64,000 nt of DNA, from assembly GCA_038501785.1 (NCBI GenBank), contig JBAMJR010000051.1, forward strand, positions 2,868,001-2,932,000, given 5' to 3'. The notes beneath the pieces were generated by a model. It worked only from the letters and a program-made list of their open reading frames with translations. It did not search any database and was not told the origin of the DNA. Origin of the DNA: Myoxocephalus aenaeus. Taxonomy: Eukaryota > Chordata > Actinopteri > Perciformes > Cottidae. Position numbers and translations under genes: made by a program. The number at the start of each line of letters is the position of its first letter. The first letter of the stretch is position 1. Positions 51,419 to 62,400 of the stretch are shown piece by piece.

Positions 51419-54282
51419 GACCCAGAGGAACAGAGTTCATGCAGACACTCATTTGTTTGACGCTTATGACGTTTGACTTTCGCCTGAGTTCAGCTGATAG
51501 TTCTGGCAGGGTTAATTCAGGTTGATATATTAAAATTACAGTTGAATCTGGTTGAATTTGACTGTAGTCTCTCATTGTATTTAACACTTTGTCTTCTATT
51601 CTTGGCTGAAAGATGACATATGTTCATTCCCAAGTATTGGAAGTTTCCTGGAAAGAATTGTGCCATTTTGTACAAATATAGATAGAGTTCTGAGTTTAGT
51701 TGAGGTGAGTTTATAAGAGTCGTCCCGTTGTCTTAGTCAGCGTTTGGTTATTATATAATTGCTTTTAAGTGATGTCGTCCTTTTATGATCTATTATGCAG
51801 TTCTTTTGTTCCCCTAGTTTTGTTTGTATATTTTATTTATTTCTTTGTTTTCTATTCCATTTGCTCTTTTTGGTTATTTGTTTCGTTTTGTTGTATTCAT
51901 TGCCTTTATGGTATGGTCCTTTTTGTTTACTGGTATTTAAGTTATGTCTATTCTTTGATTCTCTGTAGAGTACTTTGCTCCAGCTAATTAAAAATGACAA
52001 TGGCCGAACTTGAGGCTCGAAACATAAACTATGCTGCCGACTGTCTAATAAAAGCATTAAATATACCCAAATGTATGCATTTTACAAACATGGCGACATA
52101 AATGTCCTTGAGCGCACGGCGACAGGCTGAAAGGAATCCTGATGAAGTCACTATACTATATTTATTTTATCACAGTCATGATCCTCATCATCTTTTATCG
52201 TCAATACCATCATTATTTGCTCAATACTTTAGTCATCAGTGACTTTCATTCACTTCATTAACAGTCGGGGCGCGCCGAGGGGCGACTGGGAATGAAACCC
52301 AGAAGGATTAAGACCTTGTAAGAGCGGCGCGTGAGCAGGAGGGAGACGATCTGTAACCCACTGGGAGTGAGAGACGAGGATTGAAAAAGAACAAATCAGA
52401 GTGGGGATGGAGCAGGAGGAGCGTTTGCACCACACATCTGTGACTTTCCATCATGTGGACATGTGAAGGAAGGGAGACGCAGGTGGACAGAGCAATCACG
52501 TCCTCCGCGGCTTCTCCCACACCCGCGGCTGTTAAATGTGAGTTACTGCAGCCAAAGACAGAGCGGAGCCGAGTGTACAGTCCATCAGCCGCAGCATATG
52601 GCCGCACGCGCAGCGCTGCGTACAGTAAATACACACCAGCGTGAGATGTGGCCTGTTTGCGCTGTGAGCACAGATTGGAGCTCAGCACAGAGAATAATTC
52701 ACACATGTATTGGTTTGTGCACGAGAATAAAATGAGCTCCGACGCTCACTGAAGGGCTGTTTCAGAGTGCGCTAAACAACCTCCGGCTGAAGACACACGT
52801 GTTGCAGCTGTGATTTCACACGCTGGTTTCTGAAAGATGGACTTTGGGTTTACGGCTCGCTGGCGCCTCTTTGGTTGGAGCCCCGAAAAAGTAAATAAAG
52901 CAAATGCTCATAACTCAATATCTCTGTATTTTTGGGGCAAAAAACTCAGCATTTCAGGTGAGAAATTGGAGGATTTCACCGACAAATGACATACTGGCAG
53001 GTTTGTCTGGACAAACTGCATCATAAAGGCACCTTGCCCATAAGGCTCCAACGCCCGGCTGCTTGTTAACCACACACGGTAAAAACATCCTGCCAAACTG
53101 ACATGCAGGCAGGTTTAAAAACACATCACGTAGCAGTCTGACTTGTGCTGGCTTCAATGTGAATCTCACTGTTGAATATTATTGAAGCTGAGCTGTCTTT
53201 ATTAACATTTCAGAGGATGTCATCATCCTCCGACTGAACATCAGAAATCAGGTAACATTGTTCAATGGTGTGTTTCAAATAGAACAGAATAGAATATATT
53301 TATGATTTGTCTGCGGGCTTAAGAGGTGCAGATACTGGCGGGATTAACTTTGAATTTTTCCTCCTGGTTGCCTGCATTCAACCTGCCACTCTAATCCCCT
53401 CCCTGTTCATCACCATCTGTCATCTGTAATCTCAACCACCACTGCCCCGCCCTCCACTTGTTCGCTACTCGTTTCTCTGTGTTTCTCATTTTCACCGCCC
53501 ACATTATTGGCTGAATCAGACTGGGACCGGTGGGGTGTTTGAGACTGAGCTCAGGCTGTGCAGTGAACCCGCTGAGAGGAAGATGGAGTGTGCACACTTA
53601 CCTCGACGTAGAGGGACTTCAGTAAATGTCAAACCCTCTGAGAGAAGTGCTGATAGGGCACCCAACCAAGTAGCTCATTATTTCCTGCATAGGCTCTAAT
53701 TAAAGAGGAATCGTATATATATATATCACATCATGGCCTGGAATGAGGCTGGACAAAAGACCGCAATCTGAGCTGGTGGATGATCACCAAAGCAGCAGTT
53801 ACAGTAATGATACTTATAGAGCCTGCTACTCACTGACCTTCGGTCCGGTCACCTCCTCTGCATGTACGAAGGAGCAGTTACGACCACCGTCTGGACCGCC
53901 CTCTCTTGCTCAAGGTGTACTCTACTTTCTTACAATTAGCTGCAATAAATGTGTGAAAATGTACTTCCCCAAATGAGATGTTACTCTACTGTGGTGGGAG
54001 GTGACTGGAGGACGGGCGGAGGAGAAAGAGAACGATGGTCGGAAACTATCAGCTCTGTTTGACATCTTTTCACCAGTGAAAGAGCCCTGTATGTTTTCGG
54101 CCGTAGCGTCACCCAACTGTGGGTGACCTGCCTCAGTTTATCTGCACCTTCTTGTAATGCGTTTGTATTTTGAGGCTGAAATCGAAGAAAACGTCTAAAA
54201 CAACCGACCTGACGAGGAGCTCCTGTGACCGGGCAAATCATGATCGACGTCAGAAGTCAAAGGCGGACCGAACAAAACCTGA
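50713..54282. other. unique sequence with one GT array
   Basis: About 3.6 kb without a recognised gene. At 51990-52065 the motif CTTGAGGCTCGAAACATAAA followed by CTAATAAAAGCATTAAATA resembles the 3' end of a Penelope-like element (…GGCTCGAAACGT… AATAAA), but it is short. The 132-codon minus frame at 52308-52706 has no domain. Confidence 0.45.
51384..51413. repeat. (GT)n microsatellite
   Basis: A GT run of about 30 bp. Confidence 0.95.
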
Positions 54283-54330
54283 AAAGAATAGTTTGACCTT
54301 TTGGAAAAATGTGCTTATTCACTTTTTTTA
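54283..54330 (+). repeat. interspersed repeat, 'GGAACAGTTTGG' family, copy 3
   Basis: AAAGAATAGTTTGACCTTTT then GGAAAAATGTGCTTATTCAC is the head of the same family as at 34.3 and 43.2 kb. The rest is lost or replaced by poly-T. Confidence 0.5.
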
Positions 54331-56462
54331 CTTTACCTTTTTTTTTTTTTACTTACTGCGATCTGACCTGTCTGTACAGGTGGATGCTGTCCACCGATAT
54401 CCATACAGCTACATCGAGCAGGTTTTGGGGAACTAGCCTAAAAAATTATCGTCCCAGAACGAGGAATCGGACGTTGAAGCTGATGTTGATCTTCATTTTG
54501 GTTTTCTGTTGGTGAAGAGGTGTATCATTCAAGGGAACGCAGATCCATTAAACCTTTTGCACCCCAGATAATTCAGGGGCTCTGGGGTTCCCTGTACCCA
54601 TTCTTCAAGTAGTCGTATGAACCCCAAATGAGTTATAATACTTGTTAATTTATATAGATTTTTTCAGAATTTTATTTTGAATAAAATGTATATTTCCAAA
54701 AATGAAACTTGCATACCATATTTTGATCATAACTATAAACATCTAGCATGATCTGAGCATAATTTGATCAAGATTCCCCAAAAAGGCCTTCTCGAGCCGC
54801 CCCCGAGTTTTTCCAACTCCATGGTTCAAGGCCTAAACAACAACAACCTACAGAGTTGTAAGACCCCTCTTTGTAAAGATAATTACCTAAAGAATCAAGA
54901 AAAAGCACAATAAAACAAAGCCTTGAGGAGTTACCATGTGTCGTTCGGTTCAAAAATGTAAAAGTTATAACCTTTATGTCTAAACACCATTGATTTGGGG
55001 CATGCTGGGTATTAAAATGTGCATACATTTCTGCTTAAGACGTGTGACGCAGTCTAAGAAACCTCCCACGCCCACGGAAGCCACCGCAGTCGAAAAACGG
55101 AACGAGGAAGTAGGAAAAAACTGTCCGGCCGCATTGGGATTTATCAGGTACTAATATAGTACATTCATTAGACTCATATAAGCTCGTAGGGTTACAAAGA
55201 GGTGTCTTTTATTGAAATCCGACTTTGTAAAGTGTAGTTATGAACGATCTAGTGAAACGTTACGGCCGCTGCCCTGAAGTGATGTTGAGGCTACAGGGTT
55301 TATCATAAACTTAACGGTAAGTTACATTTTTCTGTTCGGCTAGAACTCTTCCCACAAGGCTTTACTGCATTCAGCAATTTAAATGAAGTTAATCAACATT
55401 GTGGTTCAGGAGATCCTTTAGGTAACGTCACTTGACTTATTTGTCTCTTTTCGTTGTCTGATAATGGGCAGAAAGTTAAAATCAGCTCGTGTAGTGTTTT
55501 CCTCGCTGTAGTTTCTGTGGTTGTCATGGTTACACATGATGATTCAACCTGTCCACTGCGTCATGAAACATTTCTGACACGCAAAAACACGTTTGTGTTC
55601 TCGGTTTGCGGCCGATGGCTTTGAACTCGGCTCCTCTAGGATCTGCCTCCTGATGCACACGGAGCTCAGAGTCTCACTGCTGAGAATTCATGAATAATGA
55701 CAATTCGAAAGGCTCTCCGACATATGCAATGCGATCTGATCGCCTTCTTACGCGGACCCTCTGTGGCTGCTGAGGAAGACGAGGCTAAGAGGAGGAGAGG
55801 GGAGCTGGGATTGTGTGAAGATCAAAGGTAACTCTGCGGCAGGACAAAGGCGTCTGATCAGAAGCCTGGTGGATTCAGTCAGATGTTGGAATCAGGATGT
55901 TGCCAGCTTGTTATTTCCCTCATGCTATGAGGCGCGTTATATCAGTATGTTTCCCGCGTACAGCATAAACCCCCGCTGGCTCTTCCGTCCCCTCACTGTA
56001 TTCAAATGCCTACACCTGCAACTCGGTGTGAATATATTTCTGAGCATCGCCAAAGGCCTTGAGGGGGTTAGCCTTGCAATAGCACAGGGTGAGACTCTGA
56101 AGAGTCTCTTGTCAGGCGGCTCTCAACCACACATCCATCATCTCCCCTAAGTGTCAAATTAGCAGGAAAGCTGAACAGGTGGCTTGCCAGCCGACGTCAA
56201 GGAGCGAGCAAGAGAGAGATTGAGGTCGTGTTTGTTTAAAACTGATTCCATTTTGATCTGGATGAGCATGCTGTTAAGAAGATGCTGACTCGTGCTTACG
56301 CGGCTGGTTGTGTAACCATGTTGTGTTATTTGCAGGAACTCTCCCTGAGGCTGACGGTGGCAGGGTCATGTGATCAGCAGGATGGGCGTCACCCACTGGA
56401 ACCAGATGCAAGCCACTCTGAGGAAACCCGTGTCCATGTGGCACCCCCTCCACAGTTCACCC
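54331..56462. other. unique sequence with a possible donor site
   Basis: No gene recognised. At 55317 a strong donor consensus (AACG/GTAAGTTAC) ends a moderately GC-rich stretch (55070-55316), which could be a non-coding first exon of a plus-strand transcript. This is inference only. Confidence 0.4.
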
Positions 56463-56645
56463 CAGTGGTTCTCAAACTTTTTCTGTCAACCCCACTTTGG
56501 AGGAAGAAAAATGTTTGGGTGCAAAAAATAACAAATATTTGCCAAAAAAAATACTTATTGTGGCGGCAATTAACCTGTTTTGCACTGAATATATTTTCAA
56601 GATAATAACAATAACGTTCAACCTGTGCAAAACTAAATTATTGCA
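56463..56645 (+). mobile_element. hAT (Charlie-like) left-end fragment
   Basis: CAGTGGTTCTCAAACTTTTT then CTGTCAACCCCACTTTGGAG is the typical terminus of Charlie-like hAT elements (CAGTGGTTCTCAAAC). No matching right end with the expected 8-bp duplication (GTTCACCC) was found. The next sequence is a different element, so the copy is truncated or was interrupted. Confidence 0.6.
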
Positions 56646-57098
56646 GGGCCCCATTCTTCGTACCTGGTTTACTGAGTTAGCCGGATAATTTTCAGGATAA
56701 GATGACGCAGGTCAGGCTTTTCGGTTCATCGAAAAAAGCTTAGATAAATCAAATTAGTTATATTAGTTTTATAGGGAGAGAGTTCTTCCAGATCGCCAAG
56801 ATCCGTTCTCACGTCATCATGACTTCCTGTACGCGGCGCTATAGATTCTGCTCGAGTCGTACATTAAACAACACAGGCGCACTAGAGCATCGCCCGTCTC
56901 ACATACTGTATGCAGACTGGATCAAAGTGTTTCAGACTAGATCACAGCCTTGAGCTTTTTTGCGACTGGTACATGTTTGTACAGTGTCTGCGATGCAGAG
57001 AACATCGGGAAAGCCGCTGCAGGCTGTGCTGTTCGTAACGTTTATTTAGCGCTTAAGAAACTTATGGATGTGTTGAAAGCACTCACAATTATATGACA
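56646..57098 (+). mobile_element. PIF/Harbinger element fragment with decayed transposase
   Basis: It starts with GGGCCCCATTCTTCGTACC, in line with GGGCC-type Harbinger ends, next to the hAT fragment. From 56946 an open stretch reads ALSFFATGTCLYSVCDAENI then GKAAAGCAVRNVYLALKKLM and ends at a TGA at 57096-57098. It matches the helix-turn-helix region ahead of the DDE domain in HARBI1-like transposases (ALRFFA-G-…GDAENxxKxxVCRxVRxVxLALKxL). Upstream, LLESYIKQHRRTR lies in another frame. The DDE domain itself is absent, so the element is inactive. The sequence differs from the HARBI1-like copy at 63 kb, so two Harbinger lineages are present. Confidence 0.6.
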
Positions 57099-57419
57099 GT
57101 GTTATTAGTACACCATATATAATATCATTGTTGTAGAAAATGATTAAGGTACTGATCGGCCCATACATAGATTCAAACTCCTAGTTATATGGTAATCTAC
57201 ACATACATGTATATACACATATATGATACATACGCGCATACAGTACATATATCCTCATAAGTATATATTAATTTGTATACTACTGCCAGCCGGCACATTT
57301 AAATAATACAATTTGATTGATTTGGGTGATGAGGCACTTAAAATTAGCCGATACATTTTCCCAACACTTAACGCATTTAACTTGATATTTTGCGATGCTT
57401 ATGTGACTCTAGCCCGACC

Positions 57420-57465
57420 AGCGCATTTCCCCTTGGGGATTAATAAAGTATATATTCATTCCTAA
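57420..57465 (+). mobile_element. LINE (L2-like) 3' tail fragment
   Basis: GCATTTCCCCTTGGGGATTA then ATAAAGTATATATTCATTC is the same end motif as at 4.4 kb, without a long tandem tail. Confidence 0.6.
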
Positions 57466-57865
57466 CTAGCTAGTTAGCGATGTTTTTTCATTAGCTAACA
57501 TCCCACGTATCACTAATTAAAACGAGTCAGTAATTAAAGTCAGGCGACGTTAAAAGGCACTTTATTAAAACGGACTCTGTGTAGTGTTAACGGTTAAGGT
57601 TTAACACCATTACAGTTAATAATTACAGTTATTGTGAAACGGAGAGAAATGCTTTGCGTGTCGGCGAAATTGGTGACTGAGCTAACGTGGTTTGTAGACT
57701 GATATTTGAGCGGTAGCGTTGTATGACTTTCAGTCAGGTCGATATTTAGTGTTCAATAACCGGTCAGTTGATAACTTGTGTAACATTAGGGTGAGTAATA
57801 TCCCACAACTTGAACCCTGTTTTACTTTTATATGAGCAAACGGAGGGTAAAAACGGTTAGGGCAG

Positions 57866-57867
<2 letters not shown>

Positions 57868-57921
<54 letters not shown>
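57868..57921. repeat. (CA)n microsatellite
   Basis: A CA run of about 54 bp followed by a CTGTCTGTCT-type pyrimidine stretch. Confidence 0.97.
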
Positions 57922-57923
<2 letters not shown>

Positions 57924-58572
57924 TCTGTCTCTCTCCGTCTGTCTGTCTCTCTGTTCCTCTCAAGCTGCTTTTTGGTGGAAAGGAGGCAGAGCCTGGAGGA
58001 CAGATTGTGAACTGTTAATAGGATTGTGGAGGTGGTTAAATGATTCTTCCTGTACTTCCTAGAATAAGGGAAGTGAGAAATTGTGGTTTATCTTAAAATG
58101 TATATTCCGTGGTATATCAAAGTGATTTCAAAGCCATATGGTATTTGGTTATGTGCAGAAAAGTGTCTCTTGATTTATCAAATAAATTGCATGGAGACAA
58201 CTGGTTTATAATTTAGAGCAGGCCTACAGTATAATTATGCCTGATACTTTTAGAATTATGATAAACAAAACAATGTGCGACTGTAGTTTAAAAAGAACAA
58301 AATATCAACAGTTGCAAATTTAAACTACATTAATAGAGTGAAATACTTTTTCTATTCCAAGATTGATTTGATTTCTAACGAATAAATATCTTTGCTGGAT
58401 CTTAAGCATAAACTACTGTATATACTGGGCATAATCTTGGTCTGAAGGATGACTGAGTAGTATTAAAAAAAATTCAGTACAAATTGATACTGTCGTTATA
58501 ATTTCATAACCAAAAGATTGTCCCACAATTATAAACATTTTGTTTCTAACTAGACCCATTTGTCTTTTACAG

Positions 58573-59572
58573 AAGCCAATTCTTTGAAGCATCCTTCCAT
58601 CACGCTGTATGCCGGGACAACCTCGTAGAACTTGTAAGTATCTAGGCTATAAAGACATTGATTTACAATATACTGGCAATTCAATACATTAGATGACAAA
58701 CAATGTAACTCATTTTGAAGTTCAGATGAATCAACATATAGATGCACATTTTGCTGCAAATTACATTAAGGATAAACTTTTAACAAGATGTGTAAATCTG
58801 TCTTTTCTCCTCTCTTTCAGGTCAACTTGGAGATCATGCGAATAACAGATGTTCCTCTGATGTCAAAATGCTTTGGACAGATACACTGATGACCTGATGA
58901 AGCTTTTCCGGGCCAAGGGGCAGGACAGAAAATCCACAAAATAATGGCAGTGACAGCTCGAGTAAGCGTGTGGTTTTCCTTTGTTTACGTGGGGGGTTGC
59001 AGAAAGTACAGCCCTGGCTGCTCTATACTTAAAATATGACTCAATATATGAAACTTAAAATTAAGCGTTACTTAAACTGTAAATCAATTAATTGACTAAT
59101 ACTTTTTTGGGTGATCTTGTTGGTATGCATTTTTCAGAATGAAGACATAAAGTCAAGCGCGACTGCATCCTGAGGAGCTTAAGTGTCTACCTCAATGAAG
59201 ACGTGGAGACACTCGTCAAATAATATATGTTTGCATAACAGTGTGCCTTAAATTTTTTTAATATGACAATGTGACAGCTCATTGTTCTCTTTGTTTATCC
59301 TCCAGGACTGCGAATCTACAGAGTTTGAGTCGGGTATTGGACAGACTATGATGGGCATCTACCTCATTCGTAGAGAGGGTGCTGGTCCCGAAGAAGAGCC
59401 TGCAGATGTTGGTGTTCTTGAAGGCATCGGACTTCTGCAAAACCTACCATCTGTCACACTTGGACAGATGCTCAAGTGAACATTTGAAGTGTTTCAGAAA
59501 GTCTTGATGGAACTGGACACTACCAAGCTTTCACGAAAAGTCCAAGGACTAAAAATTAAGCTGCTCAAGTGA
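58573..59572 (+). pseudogene. decayed multi-exon gene, 'SAM domain-containing protein 3-like' family
   Basis: Four exon-like blocks on the plus strand. Block a, 58573-58633, is flanked by TCTTTTACAG and GTAAGT and reads QFFEASFHHAVCRDNLVEL. Block b, 58821-58961 (acceptor TCTCTTTCAG, donor GTAAGC), continues in phase with VNLEIMRITDVPLMSKCF, then breaks frame into YTDDLMKLFRAKG and again into GQKIHKIMAVTAR. Block c starts at 59138 (TTTTTCAG) and reads, after a shift, KRDCILRSLSVYLNEDVETL VK and an in-frame TAA. Block d, 59306-59572, reads MMGIYLIRREGAGP, EEEPADVGVLEGI, LPSVTLGQMLK, a TGA at 59477-59479, then TFEVFQKVLMELD in the same frame. This order matches the C-terminal half of a large teleost family annotated as SAMD3-like, whose function is unknown to me. 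No SAM domain is visible upstream. Retained introns mean it is not a processed copy. Confidence 0.65.
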
Positions 59573-61088
59573 TGGCGTAACAGTGTCTTGATAAAAAGTG
59601 GAGGACTTGCTGCAAATGTCAGTACAGAACTTTGTCAATGTAACTATTTTCTAGTTGTGTTTTTCACGGTTATGAATGATATATTTTTGCTACAGGTGAC
59701 TAATTTCATATTCCTGCATGCATGATGCACAAGCCTTATGGGAATGTTATGATGGTCCACGTCTCAACGGTTACCATAGTTCAGCACTGTTCTTATTCCT
59801 GCTGTGAGGCCAATGGCCTCGTGCTGTGTTTTTAATTGTTGTTTTGGCATTTATTATATCAAAGACATCTATTGTGGCAAAGAAAAGTTACATTCTTTAA
59901 TAGAGCACTTTCTTAACCTCAATGGTAAGTAGCACATTTTCTTTTTTATGATTTGTTTCTTTGCACACAACATGGATGTATGAGCACTGGCTGTGCTGCT
60001 GTTGGAAGAGGTGTGGTGTTGTAGTTTGATGCAGTTTTTACAATACCCGCCAATAAGTAGTAAATGTGAGAAATGGTTGTCTGACTGTTCTTTTTGTATG
60101 TATTGTACACTAGTTATTGTTAATGAGAAAACACACATTTTAAAATGTGAATATCAATTTTAAAATACATTGGGTTAATTATTAAAGTACATACATTTGA
60201 TGCATTTTAATTAAATTGAGTTCATTGCGTAAATCTGATTATTATGAATATCAAACAAATACATTTTATGAAAAAATAATACATAGACCTACCTGGTTAT
60301 GAATTTGAAACACATTTGACTTATTTATGGTAAATGCATTAATTTTCTCCGGGTGCTCAGGTTATCCCACTATAACATTTTAAATTTAAAATAAAATGAA
60401 AACTGTATCTGAATCTAAATGCATTTTATCTATGAATATGTTTTTTTTTTAAAAGGTATATAATAATATTGCTAAATAATATATACAATTGCAATTGTTG
60501 ATCTATTTTTCATAATATAATATGCGAAGGGACTAGGAATCTAAGCTATCAAATAAATGTAGTGGAGTATAGAGTACAATGTTTGCCCCCGAGACATAGT
60601 GACTTATATAATAATAACTGATACATCAAGTAAAGAAAAAGTACCATAAAATTGTACTTAAGCAGCATATGTTACTTGATTGCATGTATTTAGTTAGATA
60701 TTAATGAGCCAAAAAGATAAACTGCAGTATCTTTTTTTTCTAAAGTCCGGAAAAGATCGTCATGCGACTCGACTCTCTACAATTATTGTCTGAACAACAA
60801 AACTAAGCATGGTAAGTTAATGAAATTTACAAATGTACGGTTGAATCGTTGCGCTAAGTGATGCCATATGTGTTGTTTGTGGAGGACTTAGTGAAATCAG
60901 TGTAATTACACCATGAGAAATGTGAGCACCATTTTTTTAAATACTAAGGGTTCACGTAACTACAGTTGATGCATCCTATGCATCCAACAAGCCATATTTA
61001 GTGCATTTTCTTTCAAGATAAGGCAATACAACTTAGAACTTTGTTTTAATGTTGCCAAAGTGTTTTATAACACTATACAGGGATTCAG
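59573..61088. other. A/T-rich sequence, no gene seen
   Basis: About 1.5 kb, strongly A/T-rich, with no recognisable gene. It may include the body of a piggyBac-type MITE whose right end is at 61113, but I found no left end. Confidence 0.45.
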
Positions 61089-61113
61089 AGATTTAAAAAA
61101 ATAATAATGTTTG
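61089..61113 (-). mobile_element. piggyBac-like terminus
   Basis: AGTGCCCAATAAAGGG followed by TTAA at 61110-61113 is, on the minus strand, TTAA then CCCTTTATTGGGCACT, the form of a piggyBac end. It would close an element lying to its left. The TTAA and CCC rule is all that supports it. Confidence 0.45.
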
Positions 61114-61375
61114 GAGTGCCCAATAAAGGGTTAAATAATGCCATGCTAAAAATGTTTGTTTTCAAGAGCATGTAGTCTTGTAAAAAAAATTATGTGTTGA
61201 CTGAATTGGAAGCCATGTTAAGTTAAGTAAAGTAAAGTTTCAATATTTCTGATGTCACGAATACCTACAGATAAGGTTTTTTTGGGGTGGGGGGGGATAG
61301 GGTCTTTTTTACCAGAATACCAGAAACATTTTAATTACACGTTTTAATTTTAAGGTATGGAGTGTACGAGTTGGT

Positions 61376-61428
<53 letters not shown>

Positions 61429-61559
61429 CTGCAGATTAAACCAACTGAGGACCACACTGCAGGGGAGGGGCGAAACATACACAATGGTTGCTTAGTTAGG
61501 AGTACTCCCAACATTACATCTGCTGATACATACAACGCAGCAGCTTACTGTGGGACAAC
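61114..61559. other. A/T-rich leader region before the piggyBac-like ORF
   Basis: Contains the AT array at 61379-61424. It may be the 5' leader of the piggyBac-like transposase that starts at 61560. Confidence 0.4.
61379..61424. repeat. (AT)n microsatellite
   Basis: An AT run of about 46 bp. Confidence 0.97.
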
Positions 61560-61752
61560 ATGAGCAACAGAAACAAAAGGATGACAGCCCTGGAGGCTCA
61601 GGAGTACATCCTTTATCACGACAGTGAAATAGAGGAAGATGAAGACCATCTTGAGGTCAACTCAGATTCTAATGGTACCGATTATGAACCATCAGATGAG
61701 GAAAGTCATATACCTGTTCTTTCAAGAGAGACATTCGTGTCAAATTGTTTTG
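61560..61752 (+). pseudogene. N-terminal fragment of a piggyBac (PGBD4-like) transposase
   Basis: The frame starts MSNRNKRMTALEAQEYIL and continues with the acidic stretch HDSEIEEDEDHLEVNSDS and DYEPSDEESHIP. Such a 'basic start, ALEAQEY-like helix, acidic linker' is typical of PGBD4-type transposase N-termini, which the DDD catalytic domain should follow. Here the piggyBac-like text ends near residue 60 (about 61740), where sequence from a LINE begins in another frame. The frame then stops at 61805. The catalytic domain is gone, so it cannot act. A piggyBac terminus lies about 450 bp upstream but in the opposite sense. Confidence 0.55.
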
Positions 61753-62103
61753 CTGGACATACGCAACCTCCACTGGCTCCCAGTCAAATACAGGATAGAC
61801 TTTAAAATATTACTGACCACCTACAAAGCCCTAAACAACCTGGCCCCTCCATACCTTACAGACCTCCTCCCCCTCCATGCCCCAACCTGTTGCCTCAGGT
61901 CCGCCGGTACAAACACTCTGAAGACCATCAGGACCAAGCACAGGACCTGGGGTGACGGGGCCTTCTCAGCTGCTGCACCCTCTGGAATGCCCTCCCCATC
62001 CACATCCGCCAGGCTCCCACAATATCTTCATTCAAGGAAGCCCTCAAAACCCAACTCTTTAAACGTCATCGGCAGTCAAGGCATAGCCTGCTGAAGAGGC
62101 GGA
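61753..62103 (+). pseudogene. C-terminal fragment of a LINE reverse-transcriptase ORF
   Basis: Reads DIRNLHWLPVKYRIDFKILL, TYKALNNLAPPYLTDLL, TKHRTWGDGAFSAAAP and, after a 1-nt frame change near 61980, WNALPIHIRQAPT and FKEALKTQLFKR. This is the well-known C-terminal region of L2/Rex-like LINE ORF2 proteins in fish (LHWLPVxxRIxFKILLLxYKALxxxAPxYL… WGxRAFSxAAPxLWNxLP… FKxxLKTxLF). The polymerase and endonuclease domains are absent. It is fused upstream to piggyBac-like sequence and followed downstream by a gypsy-type integrase fragment, so it is a relic embedded in a mosaic. Confidence 0.8.
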
Positions 62104-62186
62104 CACCTCCCGCATCTACACCTGCCCTGTGGCAGTCAACATGGAGTTTGAGGTGCAGCACACCATCACCTGCAAAGGGTGAGGCC

Positions 62187-62400
62187 AATTTCCTGGTGGT
62201 AACTGATCATTTTACCCGATACGCCCAAGTCTTTTCAGTCAAGGACCAGAAAGCGGCAAAAATTCTATGTGAGCGGTACTTCGTACACTATGGACTCCCA
62301 GCAAGGATACATTCGGATCAGGGTTGAGATTTCAAAACTCACCTGATCCGAGACCTCCTCAAAATGTTGGGGAAGTCCAGGACATCACCGTACCATTCTT
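62187..62400 (+). pseudogene. Ty3/gypsy retrotransposon integrase core fragment
   Basis: The frame contains a segment around residues 1-15 with the first catalytic Asp context (VVTDHFTRYAQ) and, about 45 residues on, the second Asp context (RIHSDQG). A TGA at 62325-62327 replaces the Arg or Asn codon usual after DQG. The frame continues with LLKMLGKSRTSPYH, after which the match ends abruptly at about 62395; the region with the catalytic Glu is missing. No LTR, protease or reverse-transcriptase text is adjacent. The upstream 80 bp (62104-62186) are of unclear origin. It is an old fragment of a Ty3/gypsy-type LTR retrotransposon. Confidence 0.75.

Larger units (their letters stand above)
57099..58572. 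other. A/T-rich sequence, LINE tail and CA array
   Basis: No gene seen. A LINE 3' tail lies at 57420-57465 and a CA array at 57868-57921, listed separately. 57180-57260 is a loose alternating purine-pyrimidine tract. Confidence 0.5.

Noticed and set aside
54547..54570. piggyBac end (TTAA then ACCTTTTGCACCCC)
   Set aside because: The bases after TTAA are not CCC, and no matching right end was found.
59477..59479. In-frame TGA read as selenocysteine in the SAMD3-like text
   Set aside because: The same locus has several frame breaks and another stop, no selenocysteine insertion element was noticed, and the family is not known for selenocysteine. Plain nonsense is simpler.
62104..62186. Penelope-type GIY-YIG start (VEFEVQHTITCK-like wording) between the LINE and integrase fragments
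   Set aside because: Too short and followed at once by unrelated sequence; it could be chance.
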